40,448 bases of DNA from Paludibacter sp. GTDB taxonomy: Bacteria; Bacteroidota; Bacteroidia; Bacteroidales; Paludibacteraceae. The position numbers and the translations under genes are program-made. The notes under the pieces were generated by a model, which was given only the letters and a program-made list of their open reading frames with translations, had not been told where the DNA came from and made no database searches. Location: NCBI GenBank assembly GCA_030655595.1, contig JAUSNQ010000102.1, positions 1 through 40,448 of the forward strand. Direction: 5' to 3'. The first letter of the stretch is position 1, and the number at the start of each line of letters is the position of its first letter. Positions 9,027-18,082 of the stretch are shown piece after piece.

Positions 9027-9500
9027 CTATTTCAATGCCGTATATATTCTTGAACCGAAAATGGTCACAACAATTAGCACAAATAGTGTATAGATTGTAT
9101 ACAGGAACATATCCGAAATCTGAGCCCATGTGCCAACGTTTTGTGTGCCTTCATAACCAATGATAGACATTTTATCACCGCTTCCGAAAATATACGAAAC
9201 CACGAAGATTCCTGCGAAAAGCACGATTGGAATCAATGATTTTAATGCTGCTGCCGGAGTACTAATCAATGATTTGACAAATACGAACAAAGCTGAAGCA
9301 ATAGAAACGATGATTGTGACTGCAAACAGCACGTAAACCCAGTACAGTACCACGTCGGTCATTAGTGGGACGTGGATAGCCTCCCCTGCGGCACTATCAA
9401 TTAAGCCGCTTCCCTGTCCGAAGGTTGCAAAGAATGCAATCAACAGCAAGAATGATATCACGACCAATGATATACCTACTATTTTAATTATTTTAATCAT
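9027..9500 (-). CDS. Conserved membrane protein of the exb operon
   Basis: 157 aa with four predicted membrane helices: about 7-27, 49-75, 86-105 and 131-152. I recognise no catalytic motif. A protein of this size and topology is regularly placed between exbB and the two exbD genes in Bacteroidales, which suggests a structural or assembly partner of the proton channel; that role is inference. Nine nt separate it from exbB, so it is cotranscribed. Confidence 0.75.
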   Translation of the reverse strand: MIKIIKIVGISLVVISFLLLIAFFATFGQGSGLIDSAAGEAIHVPLMTDVVLYWVYVLFAVTIIVSIASALFVFVKSLISTPAAALKSLIPIVLFAGIFVVSYIFGSGDKMSIIGYEGTQNVGTWAQISDMFLYTIYTLFVLIVVTIFGSRIYTALK

Positions 9501-9509
9501 GATGTCTTT

Positions 9510-10292
9510 TTATTTAGAATGTTTTACTATGATGTCCAACAAAGAAATTGAAGAGTCTTCCATGTCGTTGGTAAGTCCTTCGATGATTGTTAGAATATAG
9601 TTATAGAAAACCTGCAGGATCATCGCAACGATCAAACCGAAAACGGTTGTTAAAAGTGCAACCTTGATACCGCCGGCTACAACAGTAGCAGAAATATCAC
9701 CTACCTGTTGGATTTTGTCGAATGCCTGGATCATACCGATTACAGTACCCAAGAAACCCAATGATGGAGACAATGCGATAAACAAAGAAATCCAGGTCAG
9801 GTTCTTTTCCAACAAACCTAATTGTACGCCTCCATAAGAAGCTACTGATTTTTCTACTACTTCAATACCTTCATCGAAACGGGAAAGACCCTGATAGAAG
9901 ATCGAAGCAACTGGTCCGCGTGTGTTTCGGCATACTTCTAAAGCTGCTTCAACACCACCTGTTTCCCATGCTTCGTCGATGCTGGACAAAAGTTTTTTCG
10001 TGTTTGTTGACGACAAGCTTAAGTAGATGATTCTTTCAATACTTAAAGCTAAACCTAAAATCAAAGCAAATGCTACCGGAGCCATCCATTGAGCATCACC
10101 TTCGATAAACTTTTGTTTCAATGCTTTGTGCATTCCTGTTTCTTCTACAACGGTAGTAGTAGTTTCAACTACTTCACTGATTGTTGTGTCGGCTGCTGTT
10201 TCTGTCTGAATAGAATCTTGTGACATCACATGTAATGTAATACCAAAAGTGAAAAGCGCCACGATGGAGAAAATTGCAAATACCTTTTTCAT
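9510..10292 (-). CDS. exbB: ExbB/TolQ/MotA-family proton channel protein
   Basis: 260 aa. The N-terminus has a signal-like helix (KKVFAIFSIVALFTFGITLHV) and a Thr/Val/Glu-rich linker, an extension typical of Bacteroidota ExbB. The family core follows: a first channel helix (about 71-92, PVAFALILGLALSIERIIYL), a cytoplasmic helical segment (EAALEVCRNTRGPVASIFYQGL), and the conserved double helix SLGFLGTVIGMIQAF / AGGIKVALLTTVFGLIVAMI that lines the proton path. First gene of the four-gene operon. It supplies energy for TonB-dependent receptors such as the one at 14688-16805. No TonB gene is in the window. Confidence 0.92.
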   Translation of the reverse strand: MKKVFAIFSIVALFTFGITLHVMSQDSIQTETAADTTISEVVETTTTVVEETGMHKALKQKFIEGDAQWMAPVAFALILGLALSIERIIYLSLSSTNTKKLLSSIDEAWETGGVEAALEVCRNTRGPVASIFYQGLSRFDEGIEVVEKSVASYGGVQLGLLEKNLTWISLFIALSPSLGFLGTVIGMIQAFDKIQQVGDISATVVAGGIKVALLTTVFGLIVAMILQVFYNYILTIIEGLTNDMEDSSISLLDIIVKHSK

Positions 10293-10357
10293 TTTACTTT
10301 TTTTTGAATTTTGAATTTTTATTTTAATGATTAATTATCTCAAATTTGTATAGTATG

Positions 10358-10447
10358 CGGAGAGGAAGAGATTCGAACTCTCGATACGATTCCACACCGT
10401 ATATACGCTTTCCAGGCGTACCTCTTCAACCACTCGAGCACCTCTCC
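10358..10447 (-). tRNA. tRNA-Ser (GGA anticodon)
   Basis: The 90-nt minus-strand cloverleaf has acceptor stem GGAGAGG paired with CCTCTCC and discriminator G. The anticodon stem is TACGC/GCGTA around loop CTGGAAA, which puts GGA (complement of 10411-10413) at the anticodon. It has a long class II variable arm (TATACGGTGTGGAATCGTA) and the T-arm GAGAGTTCGAATCTCTT. CCA is not encoded. It reads UCC and UCU codons. Confidence 0.96.
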
Positions 10448-10535
10448 GATTTAGCGGCGCAAGTTAGCAAAAATTTGTGACATACAAATAAATAATTATT
10501 TTTTTGTAGGGCAAAAATTAATTTTACGGTGCAAA

Positions 10536-11324
10536 CTAAACTGATTTTATATTTTTTGTACTGAAATTAAAAAGATTTAAGGCATTTTTCGTAGTTTGTT
10601 CAATTACAGCATCGTACGGAAGGGAATATATTTCCGATATTTTTGCTGCAATGATTTTCACATACGCACTCTCATTTCTTTTACCCCGGTAAGGTGCTGG
10701 CGTCAGATAGGGCGCATCGGTCTCTAAAACAAGATGTGCCAAATCAATTTTCCTGATTGTTTCGCCTATACCGGAATTCTTGAAAGTGACGATTCCGTTG
10801 ATGCCCAATAAAAACCCACCGAAACGGATGATTTCCATGGCTTCTTCGTAACTACCACCAAAGCTGTGGAATATTCCTTTTAAACCGCTGTTTTTATAAG
10901 GTTCCATTGCCAGCATGGTTTCCCTGAATGAATCTCTAACGTGGATTATAACAGGTTTATTGTATGTCAATGCCCAATCAAGTTGCTGCCGAAAGGCAAT
11001 TGTTTGTTCGTGCTGGCAGGTTTTATCCCAATATAAATCTATCCCAATTTCGCCGATTGCAAGATACGGTCTGCGGTCGAGCTCCGATTTTACAAGTGTT
11101 AATTCGTTACGATAATTTTCTTTGACACTCGTGGGATGCAGTCCGATTGTGGCATAACAATAATCAGGATAACGTTCCTCCAATGCCAGCATGCGCGGCA
11201 ACGATTCGCTGTCGATATTCGGCAATACGATTTTGGTGATGCCTGCATCCTTAGCCCGTTGAATCACAACTGCTCTATCGTCGTCAAACTCTTCTGAGTA
11301 AATATGAGCGTGTGTGTCTATCAT
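10536..11324 (-). CDS. tatD: TatD-family metal-dependent DNase/hydrolase
   Basis: Cytoplasmic TIM-barrel metallohydrolase of about 262 aa. It begins MIDTHAHIY (metal-binding HxH), followed by IGEIGIDLYWD (metal-bridging Glu), VIIHVRDS, GIFHSFGGS and the late metal Asp in LETDAPYLTP. The frame stays open upstream to an ATG at 11378, but that start adds 18 residues unlike the family and overlaps guaA by 50 nt. The ATG at 11324 gives the family N-terminus and sits 4 nt after the guaA stop, so the two genes are probably cotranscribed. Family members are 3'-5' exonucleases linked to DNA repair or quality control. Confidence 0.92.
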   Translation of the reverse strand: MIDTHAHIYSEEFDDDRAVVIQRAKDAGITKIVLPNIDSESLPRMLALEERYPDYCYATIGLHPTSVKENYRNELTLVKSELDRRPYLAIGEIGIDLYWDKTCQHEQTIAFRQQLDWALTYNKPVIIHVRDSFRETMLAMEPYKNSGLKGIFHSFGGSYEEAMEIIRFGGFLLGINGIVTFKNSGIGETIRKIDLAHLVLETDAPYLTPAPYRGKRNESAYVKIIAAKISEIYSLPYDAVIEQTTKNALNLFNFSTKNIKSV

Positions 11325-11328
11325 ATGT

Positions 11329-12849
11329 TTATTCCCACTCAATGGTTGCAGGTGGCTTGGAGCTGATGTCGTACACAACCCGGTTTACCCCTTTTACCTT
11401 ATTAATAATGTCGTTCGATACTTTAGCCAGAAATTCATAAGGCAATTGTGCCCAGTCGGCCGTCATAGCATCGGTCGAAGTCACGGCACGCAATGCCACC
11501 GCATTTTCGTATGTTCTTTCGTCGCCCATTACTCCCACTGATTGAACAGGTAGGAGTATGACTGCTGCCTGCCAGACTTTGTCATATAAATTCCATTCGC
11601 GCAAACCATTGATAAAAATATCATCCGCTTCCTGCAGAATCCGCACTTTTTCCTCGGTGATATCTCCCAGTATCCTGACTGCCAGTCCGGGTCCGGGGAA
11701 AGGATGACGTTTGATTAAATGACTCATCATGCCCAATTCGGTGCCTACCCTGCGCACTTCGTCTTTGAAAAGCAAACGCAGCGGTTCACAAAGTTTCAAT
11801 TTCATTTTGTCGGGCAGTCCGCCAACATTGTGGTGCGACTTAATCACCGTTCCCGTGATGGAAAGCGATTCGATGATGTCGGGATAGATGGTGCCCTGCG
11901 CAAGCCATTTCACATCTTGTATTTTATGGGCTTCCTGATCGAAGATGTCGATAAAGCCCGATCCGATAATCTTGCGTTTCTTTTCCGGTTCTGAAACTCC
12001 TTGGAGCTTTTCGTAAAAGTATTCTTTGGCATTTACGCCGATTACGTTCAATCCCAGGTGCTCGTAATCTTTAATCACCGTTGCAAATTCGTTTTTGCGT
12101 AACAAGCCGTGGTCAACGAAAATACAAGTCAGGTTCTTGCCGATGGCCTTGTTTAATAATACCGCTGCAACAGATGAATCAACGCCACCCGACAGACCCA
12201 ATACTACTTTGTCATTGCCAAGTTGTTCTTTCAGTTGATTCACGGTAGACTCAACAAAAGATGCCGGCGACCAATCACGTTTGCATTCGCAGATATTCAG
12301 AAAGTTCTCGAGCAACAACATGCCGTCGGGCGTATGAAATACTTCAGGATGAAACTGCACGCCCCAGGTTTTTTCGTCCTCTATTTTAAAGGCAGCCAAT
12401 TCAACATCAACCGTGCTGGCCACTTTTTTGAAATTTTGCGGGATTTGTGTGATGCTGTCACCATGCGACATCCAAATTTGAGATCCCGGATTGATACCTT
12501 TGAAAAGCGCATCGTTCACGTCAATGGAAGCCAGATTGGCACGGCCATATTCGCGAGATCCAGCTGCTTCTACTTTTCCGCCGGAGGTGTAAACCATGTA
12601 CTGTGCGCCATAGCAAATGCCCAGGACAGGAAATTTTCCACGAATAGCAGATAAATCGGCACTGAATGCCGTTGGGTCATAAACCGAGAACGGACTACCG
12701 GAGAGGATTACACCTTTGATATCGTCAGTTTTTTCAGGAAATTTATTATACGGCACGATTTCGCAGTATTCACTGAGTTCGCGTAATCTTCTGCCGATGA
12801 GCTGTGTGGTTTGAGAACCAAAATCGAGGATTATTATTTTTTCAAGCAT
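11329..12849 (-). CDS. guaA: GMP synthase (glutamine-hydrolysing)
   Basis: Converts XMP, glutamine and ATP to GMP, the last step of guanine nucleotide synthesis. The 506-aa protein has both enzymes in one chain. The class-I glutaminase (1-190) has the nucleophile Cys in [11 protein letters not shown] and the His/Glu pair in [11 protein letters not shown]. The ATP-pyrophosphatase has the P-loop [10 protein letters not shown] (about 217). The C-terminal dimerisation and XMP-binding domain ends KPPATIEWE. The length is normal for the family (about 505-525). First gene of a guaA-tatD unit with a -7 element 20 nt upstream. Confidence 0.97.
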   Translation of the reverse strand: MLEKIIILDFGSQTTQLIGRRLRELSEYCEIVPYNKFPEKTDDIKGVILSGSPFSVYDPTAFSADLSAIRGKFPVLGICYGAQYMVYTSGGKVEAAGSREYGRANLASIDVNDALFKGINPGSQIWMSHGDSITQIPQNFKKVASTVDVELAAFKIEDEKTWGVQFHPEVFHTPDGMLLLENFLNICECKRDWSPASFVESTVNQLKEQLGNDKVVLGLSGGVDSSVAAVLLNKAIGKNLTCIFVDHGLLRKNEFATVIKDYEHLGLNVIGVNAKEYFYEKLQGVSEPEKKRKIIGSGFIDIFDQEAHKIQDVKWLAQGTIYPDIIESLSITGTVIKSHHNVGGLPDKMKLKLCEPLRLLFKDEVRRVGTELGMMSHLIKRHPFPGPGLAVRILGDITEEKVRILQEADDIFINGLREWNLYDKVWQAAVILLPVQSVGVMGDERTYENAVALRAVTSTDAMTADWAQLPYEFLAKVSNDIINKVKGVNRVVYDISSKPPATIEWE

Positions 12850-12868
12850 ATTTGATGGAAATTTCGCG

Positions 12869-12876
12869 CAAAGGTA
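12869..12876 (-). promoter_or_regulatory. Bacteroidota -7 element for guaA-tatD
   Basis: The minus strand reads TACCTTTG, an exact TAnnTTTG match, 20 nt before the guaA ATG and inside the 38-nt gap after the C69 dipeptidase gene. guaA therefore has its own start even if read-through occurs. Confidence 0.5.
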
Positions 12877-12887
12877 ATAAAAATAAA

Positions 12888-14546
12888 TTATTGCCCCATG
12901 CTTTTACGGGTATTCAATTCTTCCTGGGTTTTGGCTTTTAATTCCGGATTTTCTTTGACCATTTGTCTCAGATATTCTTCGGAATAGCCTGGTCGGATTA
13001 CACCCGGAGGAATAGCTTTATCGTTTTGTAGGAATTTGCCGTTTGCTTCTTTTTTGATTACCCCATCCAGATGTTTCACCAGTAGATATTCTCCCAACTT
13101 TTTCCATGCTGCCGTGACATTGGTGGCTTGTGTGTGACTGAAAGTCGTCAAAAACTCACGGGCATTGGTTTCGGGAAGTCCGGTAACTGTTTTGTCGATA
13201 CTGGGTATCATGGTGTGAAAGTTGGTTTCCCAATGTTGTTGTACCTTTTTGATATCAGGCATCATCAAAGCGTATTTAGAATATGCATAGTTGGATACCC
13301 AGTTGAATGTCCAGAAAGAGGAAGTGGGAGAGTACTCCAGTAAACTCCCGTTTTTTTCACTGAAACACTCAGGAACACTGTTAATGCCACAATACATGGG
13401 AACATAGACCGAAGAAGCAGCATCATCAACGCCAAACCATAAAATACCGCCTACGTATGGTGGTAGCCAGTTGCGCATCTGTGCCACGAATGAAAAACCG
13501 GTTTGTTGCGTTGCGATAGGACGTTCGTGGTAGTATTCCACACTATCCAGTTTGAAACTCAGTGGACTCAGACGCAACTTGCTGCCATACATGCCTGCTC
13601 CAAATCCTTTGGTGATGTCTAACTCTGTCTCCTCGTACTGATCGCGCATGAAAGTTTTCATGTCCTGAACACTTAGTTTTTTCGCAGGTTTAATCCAAAG
13701 CGGCATTCTTTCATAAGTTTCACCTTTGATATAAGTGATGTATTTTTCCATCACCGGATTGGCTTGTCGGAAAAAGCTCCACACCCTTGCTTCACAGGCT
13801 CTCAATGCGCCATAATCAAGCGGTGCATAAGTGTCTGAAAAACTAAATTCTTTATTTTTTCCTTTGAAATATCCTTGTTCACGTGCAAAAGCAATCACAT
13901 CAACAGAGTATAGGCAGTTGTTTTTGTCATCAAAAGGGAAGTTAGTGATGCGTGCCTGATTGGCATGTGCAGCGATACAATCGTCGGGAATGCGTTGGGC
14001 AACCCAAACTGCTCCTTTGTTTTTGGGTCCTTTACCTATCATTTCCATGATCCAGATTTCGTTCGGGTCTGCAATGGAAAAAGATTCACCGGAACTGTAA
14101 TAACCATATTCTTCGACGAGGGAAGTCATAATGCGGATGGCTTCGCGAGCCGAACGAGAACGTTGCAGGGCGATGTACATCAAACTGCCATAATCCAAAA
14201 TACCGGTGGTGTCACGCAGCTCTTCTCGTCCACCGAATGTGGTTTCACCAATCGAAACCTGATTTTCATTCATATTGCCTATCACCGAATAGGTTTTTTC
14301 GACTTGCTTAATTTTTCCAAGGTATTTGCCGGTATCCCATTCGTAAATATCAAGCATCGCACCCGGAGGATAGGTTTTTGCGGGAAAATGATACAAAGCG
14401 CCGAATAGCATGTAAGAATCTGCTGAATAGGTTATCATGGTCGACCCATCCAATGTTGCCAGTTTTCCTGCAAGCAGGTTGGTGCAAGAGAATATTTGAA
14501 TTGTTGTTGCGAAAAACAAAAATACTAATACGAGGAATTTCATCAT
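12888..14546 (-). CDS. Secreted C69-family dipeptidase (Ntn hydrolase)
   Basis: 552 aa. A signal peptide (1-20, [18 protein letters not shown]) ends exactly before C21 in [18 protein letters not shown]. Removing it would expose the N-terminal nucleophile Cys of the C69 (PepD-type) fold, as the mechanism needs. Other family segments are [34 protein letters not shown] and [12 protein letters not shown]. It should cleave dipeptides or short peptides in the periplasm or outside. The Cys could also read as a lipobox (IFSC), but its match to the catalytic Cys makes the peptidase reading better. ATG at 14546 or the adjacent ATG at 14543 could start it. Confidence 0.9.
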   Translation of the reverse strand: MMKFLVLVFLFFATTIQIFSCTNLLAGKLATLDGSTMITYSADSYMLFGALYHFPAKTYPPGAMLDIYEWDTGKYLGKIKQVEKTYSVIGNMNENQVSIGETTFGGREELRDTTGILDYGSLMYIALQRSRSAREAIRIMTSLVEEYGYYSSGESFSIADPNEIWIMEMIGKGPKNKGAVWVAQRIPDDCIAAHANQARITNFPFDDKNNCLYSVDVIAFAREQGYFKGKNKEFSFSDTYAPLDYGALRACEARVWSFFRQANPVMEKYITYIKGETYERMPLWIKPAKKLSVQDMKTFMRDQYEETELDITKGFGAGMYGSKLRLSPLSFKLDSVEYYHERPIATQQTGFSFVAQMRNWLPPYVGGILWFGVDDAASSVYVPMYCGINSVPECFSEKNGSLLEYSPTSSFWTFNWVSNYAYSKYALMMPDIKKVQQHWETNFHTMIPSIDKTVTGLPETNAREFLTTFSHTQATNVTAAWKKLGEYLLVKHLDGVIKKEANGKFLQNDKAIPPGVIRPGYSEEYLRQMVKENPELKAKTQEELNTRKSMGQ

Positions 14547-14571
14547 TACTTGAATCTAAAAAAATGCAGAA

Positions 14572-14579
14572 CAAAGATA
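14572..14579 (-). promoter_or_regulatory. Bacteroidota -7 element for the C69 dipeptidase
   Basis: The minus strand reads TATCTTTG, an exact TAnnTTTG match, 25 nt before the ATG. It lies back-to-back with the promoter of the TonB-dependent receptor. Confidence 0.5.
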
Positions 14580-14622
14580 ATACAATAATTTTATATTCTT
14601 GTTATATGCATGCAGTTAGGGC

Positions 14623-14653
14623 TTGCTGCGTATAGTCATTTTTTGTACTTTTG
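14623..14653 (+). promoter_or_regulatory. Bacteroidota promoter for the TonB-dependent receptor
   Basis: TTG at 14623-14625 as the -33 element, 20 nt of spacing, and TACTTTTG at 14646-14653 as the -7 element (exact TAnnTTTG). The ATG at 14688 follows 34 nt later. This also argues against a start at 14610, which would be upstream of the promoter. Confidence 0.65.
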
Positions 14654-14687
14654 CAGACTCTATTTGAAATTCGCTAAAACTGAATCA

Positions 14688-16805
14688 ATGACTAAATCGA
14701 TTTTTATCATCATATTATTGAATTTGTTTGTGCTTGCAGGTGGATACGCACAACGTGATCATTTTCATCATAATCACGACCATGACGAGGCAGATTCGCT
14801 GAGACACAAACAAATCTCCGAAATTACAGTACAAGGTATTCTCGCAAACAAACTGAATTTTCCATATCAGATAATTAGCGGAGAAGCAATTGTCAGTCAC
14901 GGTTTTATGACGCCTGCAAACGCTTTGCATCACGTACCCGGTGTGGCACTGAGCCGCGATGCTACCTGGGCTACCTCTGTGAATGTCCGAGGTTTTTCCG
15001 AAGCAAAATTGTTGTTTTTGGCCGATGGCGACAGGATGCAAACGGCTTCGGATATCGCCGGGGCTTTGTCGACCGTTGACATGGGAAGCATCGAAAGAAT
15101 AGAAGTAGTGAAAGGTGCCGGGTCGGTGATTTATGGTACCGGAGCCATGGGTGGTGTGGTTAATTTCATCACGCGCCGACCGACTTATACCGAGACCATT
15201 GCATCTACCGGATTTGTTTCCACTGGCTTTCATACGGTCAACAATCTTTTTGAGAATAATTTGAATGTGAATGTCACCAACCACGACTGGTATCTGGCTT
15301 TAGACGGAAGTTACAGGACGGCACAAAACACCATGACGCCTGAAGGTTTGATGCCGAATTCGCAGTTTAACGATGCTTCGTGGGGAGTGAAAGGGGGCAT
15401 GCGCAATGGCGATAACCAGGAATTACTCGTGAATTACAACCATTTTGAAGCTTGGGACGTTGGTCTTCCCGGAGGAACCGCTTTTCCTCCAAATGCCACG
15501 GTAAGATATCTGGGATTTGCAAGGAATCAATTGAATGGGGAATATATCTTCAAAGATTTGTCGGATGTCTTGCAGCTTTTGCGAATCAAAGCCTATACGC
15601 AAAACATCAAAAGAGATGTGGAGAATCTGGTAGCGGACACGCTGGCCATCTTTCCGGGGAGTTTGAATGTGACATCAGGAGTTAAAGCAACGGCCGATTT
15701 GTATTTCAACGATTATGAAACAATGACCGTGGGAGTGGAAGTCTGGCGCCGCGATCAAAAGACGACCCGTTTGAGAATCAATGCTGTTTCCGACACCATC
15801 GTGACCGGCGAACAGCCAACTCCGAATGCCAACATGCTGAATCTGGGTGTTTTTGCGCAGCACAAGTGGGTGCTTGATCCGAAATTCTGGACCATCAATA
15901 CCGGTGTTAGGTTCGATCTCATACGGACGGAAAATGATACTGCTTTTAAGGAAGTCTTTAAATATCAGTATGTGAATGGTGTTAAAACGGAATTGTCGCC
16001 AAACAAAAAGGTGCTTTTTGAAGATCGCATCACCAATGAATTGGCTTATTCGGCTCATGTGGATGTGGTTTTCAGACCAGCTGAAAATCACAAAATGATT
16101 TTTTCGCTAGCCAATGCATACCGCGTTGCGTCTATGGAGGAGCGGTTTAAGTACATCGATCAGGCTGGCATTTTGAGGGTCGGGAATCCTGATTTGAAAT
16201 CTGAAAAGGGTTTCTTCTCAAACTTAAGTTATGGCTATACACAAAAGCGCTTGGTGGTTAAAACCGATTTGTTTGCCAATTATTTGTTTGATTTAATCAC
16301 CGAGAAGTTGGGGACTTACAGTGGCATTTCAGGTGCGCCTGTTCAAGCATGGGTCAATACCAATGTCGATCAGGCTTATTACTTAGGTGGCGAAATTTCT
16401 GTATCCTGGTTGCTGTCTCCTGAACTGGAATTTGAAACCCATGCTTCGTATGTTTATGCCGTAGATGCTGAAACAAAAGAGCATTTACCACTGATTCCTG
16501 CACTGCATGGCTTGGTCAAACTGCATTATCATTTTCACAATAAACTCGGCGCTTATGTTGAGATGGATTGGGAATACGAATCGGAAGAAGAACATGGTGC
16601 AGGGCAGGAGGCCCATCGACATGCCATCTTCAATGCCGGATTCCATACTACACCCCGAAAATTGGGTCATGCGAAAATTCAATTCTTTGGAGGAGCACAA
16701 AATATCTTGAATAAGGCTTATGAAGAACATTTGTCGACATTGCGCGGACTGAACCGACTGGAACCAGGGAGGAATTTGTTTGTGAAGGCGAAATTGATGT
16801 GGTAA
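14688..16805 (+). CDS. TonB-dependent outer-membrane receptor, His-rich N-terminus
   Basis: 705 aa from the ATG at 14688. A signal peptide (TKSIFIIILLNLFVLAGGYAQ) leads to a mature end packed with His (25, 27, 28, 30, 32, 40). The plug domain has ISEITVQG (TonB-box-like), VPGVALSRD, SVNVRGFSE, IERIEVVKGAGSVIYG and GAMGGVVNFITRRP. A 22-strand-type barrel ends in aromatic LFVKAKLMW. It lacks the carboxypeptidase-like domain of SusC receptors and no SusD follows, so it is a classical siderophore/metal-type receptor. The His-rich N-terminus and a second His/Glu loop (EEEHGAGQEAHRH) suggest Zn, Ni or another metal as cargo; that is inference. Uptake would be powered by the exb operon. Confidence 0.92.
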   Translation: MTKSIFIIILLNLFVLAGGYAQRDHFHHNHDHDEADSLRHKQISEITVQGILANKLNFPYQIISGEAIVSHGFMTPANALHHVPGVALSRDATWATSVNVRGFSEAKLLFLADGDRMQTASDIAGALSTVDMGSIERIEVVKGAGSVIYGTGAMGGVVNFITRRPTYTETIASTGFVSTGFHTVNNLFENNLNVNVTNHDWYLALDGSYRTAQNTMTPEGLMPNSQFNDASWGVKGGMRNGDNQELLVNYNHFEAWDVGLPGGTAFPPNATVRYLGFARNQLNGEYIFKDLSDVLQLLRIKAYTQNIKRDVENLVADTLAIFPGSLNVTSGVKATADLYFNDYETMTVGVEVWRRDQKTTRLRINAVSDTIVTGEQPTPNANMLNLGVFAQHKWVLDPKFWTINTGVRFDLIRTENDTAFKEVFKYQYVNGVKTELSPNKKVLFEDRITNELAYSAHVDVVFRPAENHKMIFSLANAYRVASMEERFKYIDQAGILRVGNPDLKSEKGFFSNLSYGYTQKRLVVKTDLFANYLFDLITEKLGTYSGISGAPVQAWVNTNVDQAYYLGGEISVSWLLSPELEFETHASYVYAVDAETKEHLPLIPALHGLVKLHYHFHNKLGAYVEMDWEYESEEEHGAGQEAHRHAIFNAGFHTTPRKLGHAKIQFFGGAQNILNKAYEEHLSTLRGLNRLEPGRNLFVKAKLMW

Positions 16806-16882
16806 GCAAATAAAAATTTACGATTTGCATATTTGCGATTTACACAATTACACGAATTACATACCTATACATCTATACCCAT

Positions 16883-17359
16883 ATGAACTACGGCTACTAC
16901 AACTCACCCTTCGGTCTCTGTTGTCTGGCATTTAACCAAAATAGCCTAATGGCTTTGACTTTTGCTGAGACCCGCGAAGATGCGCTTGCTGATTTGCAGC
17001 GTAGATTTCCAAAAATTAATTTTATTGAAGATGCAGCCCAGGCAAAGCTACTTGGCGATCAAGTGTTTGTGTCTAAAGTAGGGGTAAATCTCCAGCCTAA
17101 AGGCACAACTTTTCAGCAATCGGTCTGGAAAGCCTTGACAGAAATACCTGTCGGAGAAACCCGCACTTACTCACAAATTGCAGCTCGCATCGGCAAACCC
17201 AAAGCCGTTCGTGCGGTCGGGACTGCCATCGGTGCAAACCCGATTTCATACCTCATTCCTTGTCACAGGGTTATTCGGGCCGACGGCAACCTCGGCGGTT
17301 ATCGGTGGGGTTTAGAGCGGAAGATGCAAATGCTCGAAGCGGAGGGTTTACAACGCTAG
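16883..17359 (+). CDS. ogt: Methylated-DNA--protein-cysteine methyltransferase
   Basis: Suicide DNA-repair enzyme that moves alkyl groups from O6-alkylguanine to its own Cys. 158 aa. A short N-terminal domain is followed by the DNA-binding helix region TTFQQSVWKALTEIPVGETRTY, the arginine-finger helix VRAVGTAIGANP (R110) and the active-site motif IPCHRVI with acceptor C127, then GGYRWGLERK. The length fits Ogt/MGMT proteins without an Ada domain. The last codons lie in a degenerate 36-bp tandem repeat that continues beyond the stop. It is convergent with the fRMsr gene. Confidence 0.95.
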   Translation: MNYGYYNSPFGLCCLAFNQNSLMALTFAETREDALADLQRRFPKINFIEDAAQAKLLGDQVFVSKVGVNLQPKGTTFQQSVWKALTEIPVGETRTYSQIAARIGKPKAVRAVGTAIGANPISYLIPCHRVIRADGNLGGYRWGLERKMQMLEAEGLQR

Positions 17360-17414
17360 TTGCAGATGTTCAAAGCAGAGGGCTTTAAGTGTTAGTTGTA
17401 GATACTTTACAGCG
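17325..17414 (+). repeat. Degenerate 36-bp tandem repeat at the alkyltransferase 3' end
   Basis: Unit 1 (17325-17360) contains the last codons of the alkyltransferase (QMLEAEGLQR and stop). Unit 2 (17361-17396) is a diverged copy that reads LQMFKAEGFKC and stop in the same frame. A partial third unit begins at 17397 with TTGTAGATACTTTACAGCG. The period is 36 bp, or 12 codons. Differences are scattered substitutions with no indels between units 1 and 2. Confidence 0.7.
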
Positions 17415-17892
17415 TTTTTGAAATCAATCGGCAGATATCTTCCAGCATGCTCACATCTGTTTCATCCAGCAAATCGTATTTTTCACTGTCGACATCCAGT
17501 ACGCCCACAACTGTTCCCGATGCATCTATAACCGGCACTACAATTTCGGCTACAGATGCCGAACTGCAGGCAATGTGTCCGGGAAATGCATGTACATCGG
17601 GCACCAACAAACTCCTCTTTTCTTCCCATGCACTGCCACATACGCCTCTGCCATATTGAATACGGGTGCAGGCAACTGGTCCCTGAAACGGTCCCAATAC
17701 CAATTCATCTCCTTTCACCCAATAAAAGCCGACCCACCACCAACCGAAAGTCTGATGCAGGGCTGCAGCGATATTGGCCAAATTAGCGACTACATCCGTT
17801 TCGTCGGCTGTAAGTGCTTGTAGCTGTGGAATGAGCGTGTCGTATTTTACTTGCTTGTTTGCTGTTTGAGTAATTTTTAAATCTTCAGGCAT
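17407..17892 (-). CDS. msrC: Free methionine-R-sulfoxide reductase (GAF domain)
   Basis: Reduces free methionine-(R)-sulfoxide, repairing oxidative damage to methionine. The 161-aa protein is a single GAF domain with FGWWWVGFYW, LGPFQGPVACTRI, GRGVCGSAW, HIACSSASVAEIVVPV and GVLDVDSEKYD. All three redox cysteines of the fRMsr family are present (C75, C85 and C109, the positions matching the catalytic and resolving Cys of E. coli MsrC). The gene is convergent with the alkyltransferase and divergent from the ATPase/RloB pair. Confidence 0.92.
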   Translation of the reverse strand: MPEDLKITQTANKQVKYDTLIPQLQALTADETDVVANLANIAAALHQTFGWWWVGFYWVKGDELVLGPFQGPVACTRIQYGRGVCGSAWEEKRSLLVPDVHAFPGHIACSSASVAEIVVPVIDASGTVVGVLDVDSEKYDLLDETDVSMLEDICRLISKTL

Positions 17893-17909
17893 GTTTGTGG
17901 TTTTGGTGA

Positions 17910-17917
17910 CAAAAATA
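17910..17917 (-). promoter_or_regulatory. Bacteroidota -7 element for fRMsr
   Basis: The minus strand reads TATTTTTG, an exact TAnnTTTG match, 17 nt before the ATG. Confidence 0.45.
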
Positions 17918-18046
17918 ATACAAAAATTACAGTACCCCTCAATTTCAGTACATTTTAATTTGACTACATTTTTGAGAACTTACACAAGAAGTAGAAGTTT
18001 TTAATATAAATATTATTAAAAAAGACATCAAATTCATTTTAATGTT

Positions 18047-18054
18047 TACTTTTG
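18047..18054 (+). promoter_or_regulatory. Bacteroidota -7 element for the ATPase/RloB pair
   Basis: TACTTTTG is an exact TAnnTTTG match, 28 nt before the ATG at 18083. No TTTG is seen at the usual -33 spacing. The upstream 100 nt are strongly AT-rich. Confidence 0.5.
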
Positions 18055-18082
18055 CAACGAAATTACAAATAGACCAATTAAA

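Noticed and set aside
14610..14687. Upstream ATG extending the TonB receptor by 26 residues
   Set aside because: It would begin before the predicted promoter and put non-signal residues ahead of a good signal peptide.
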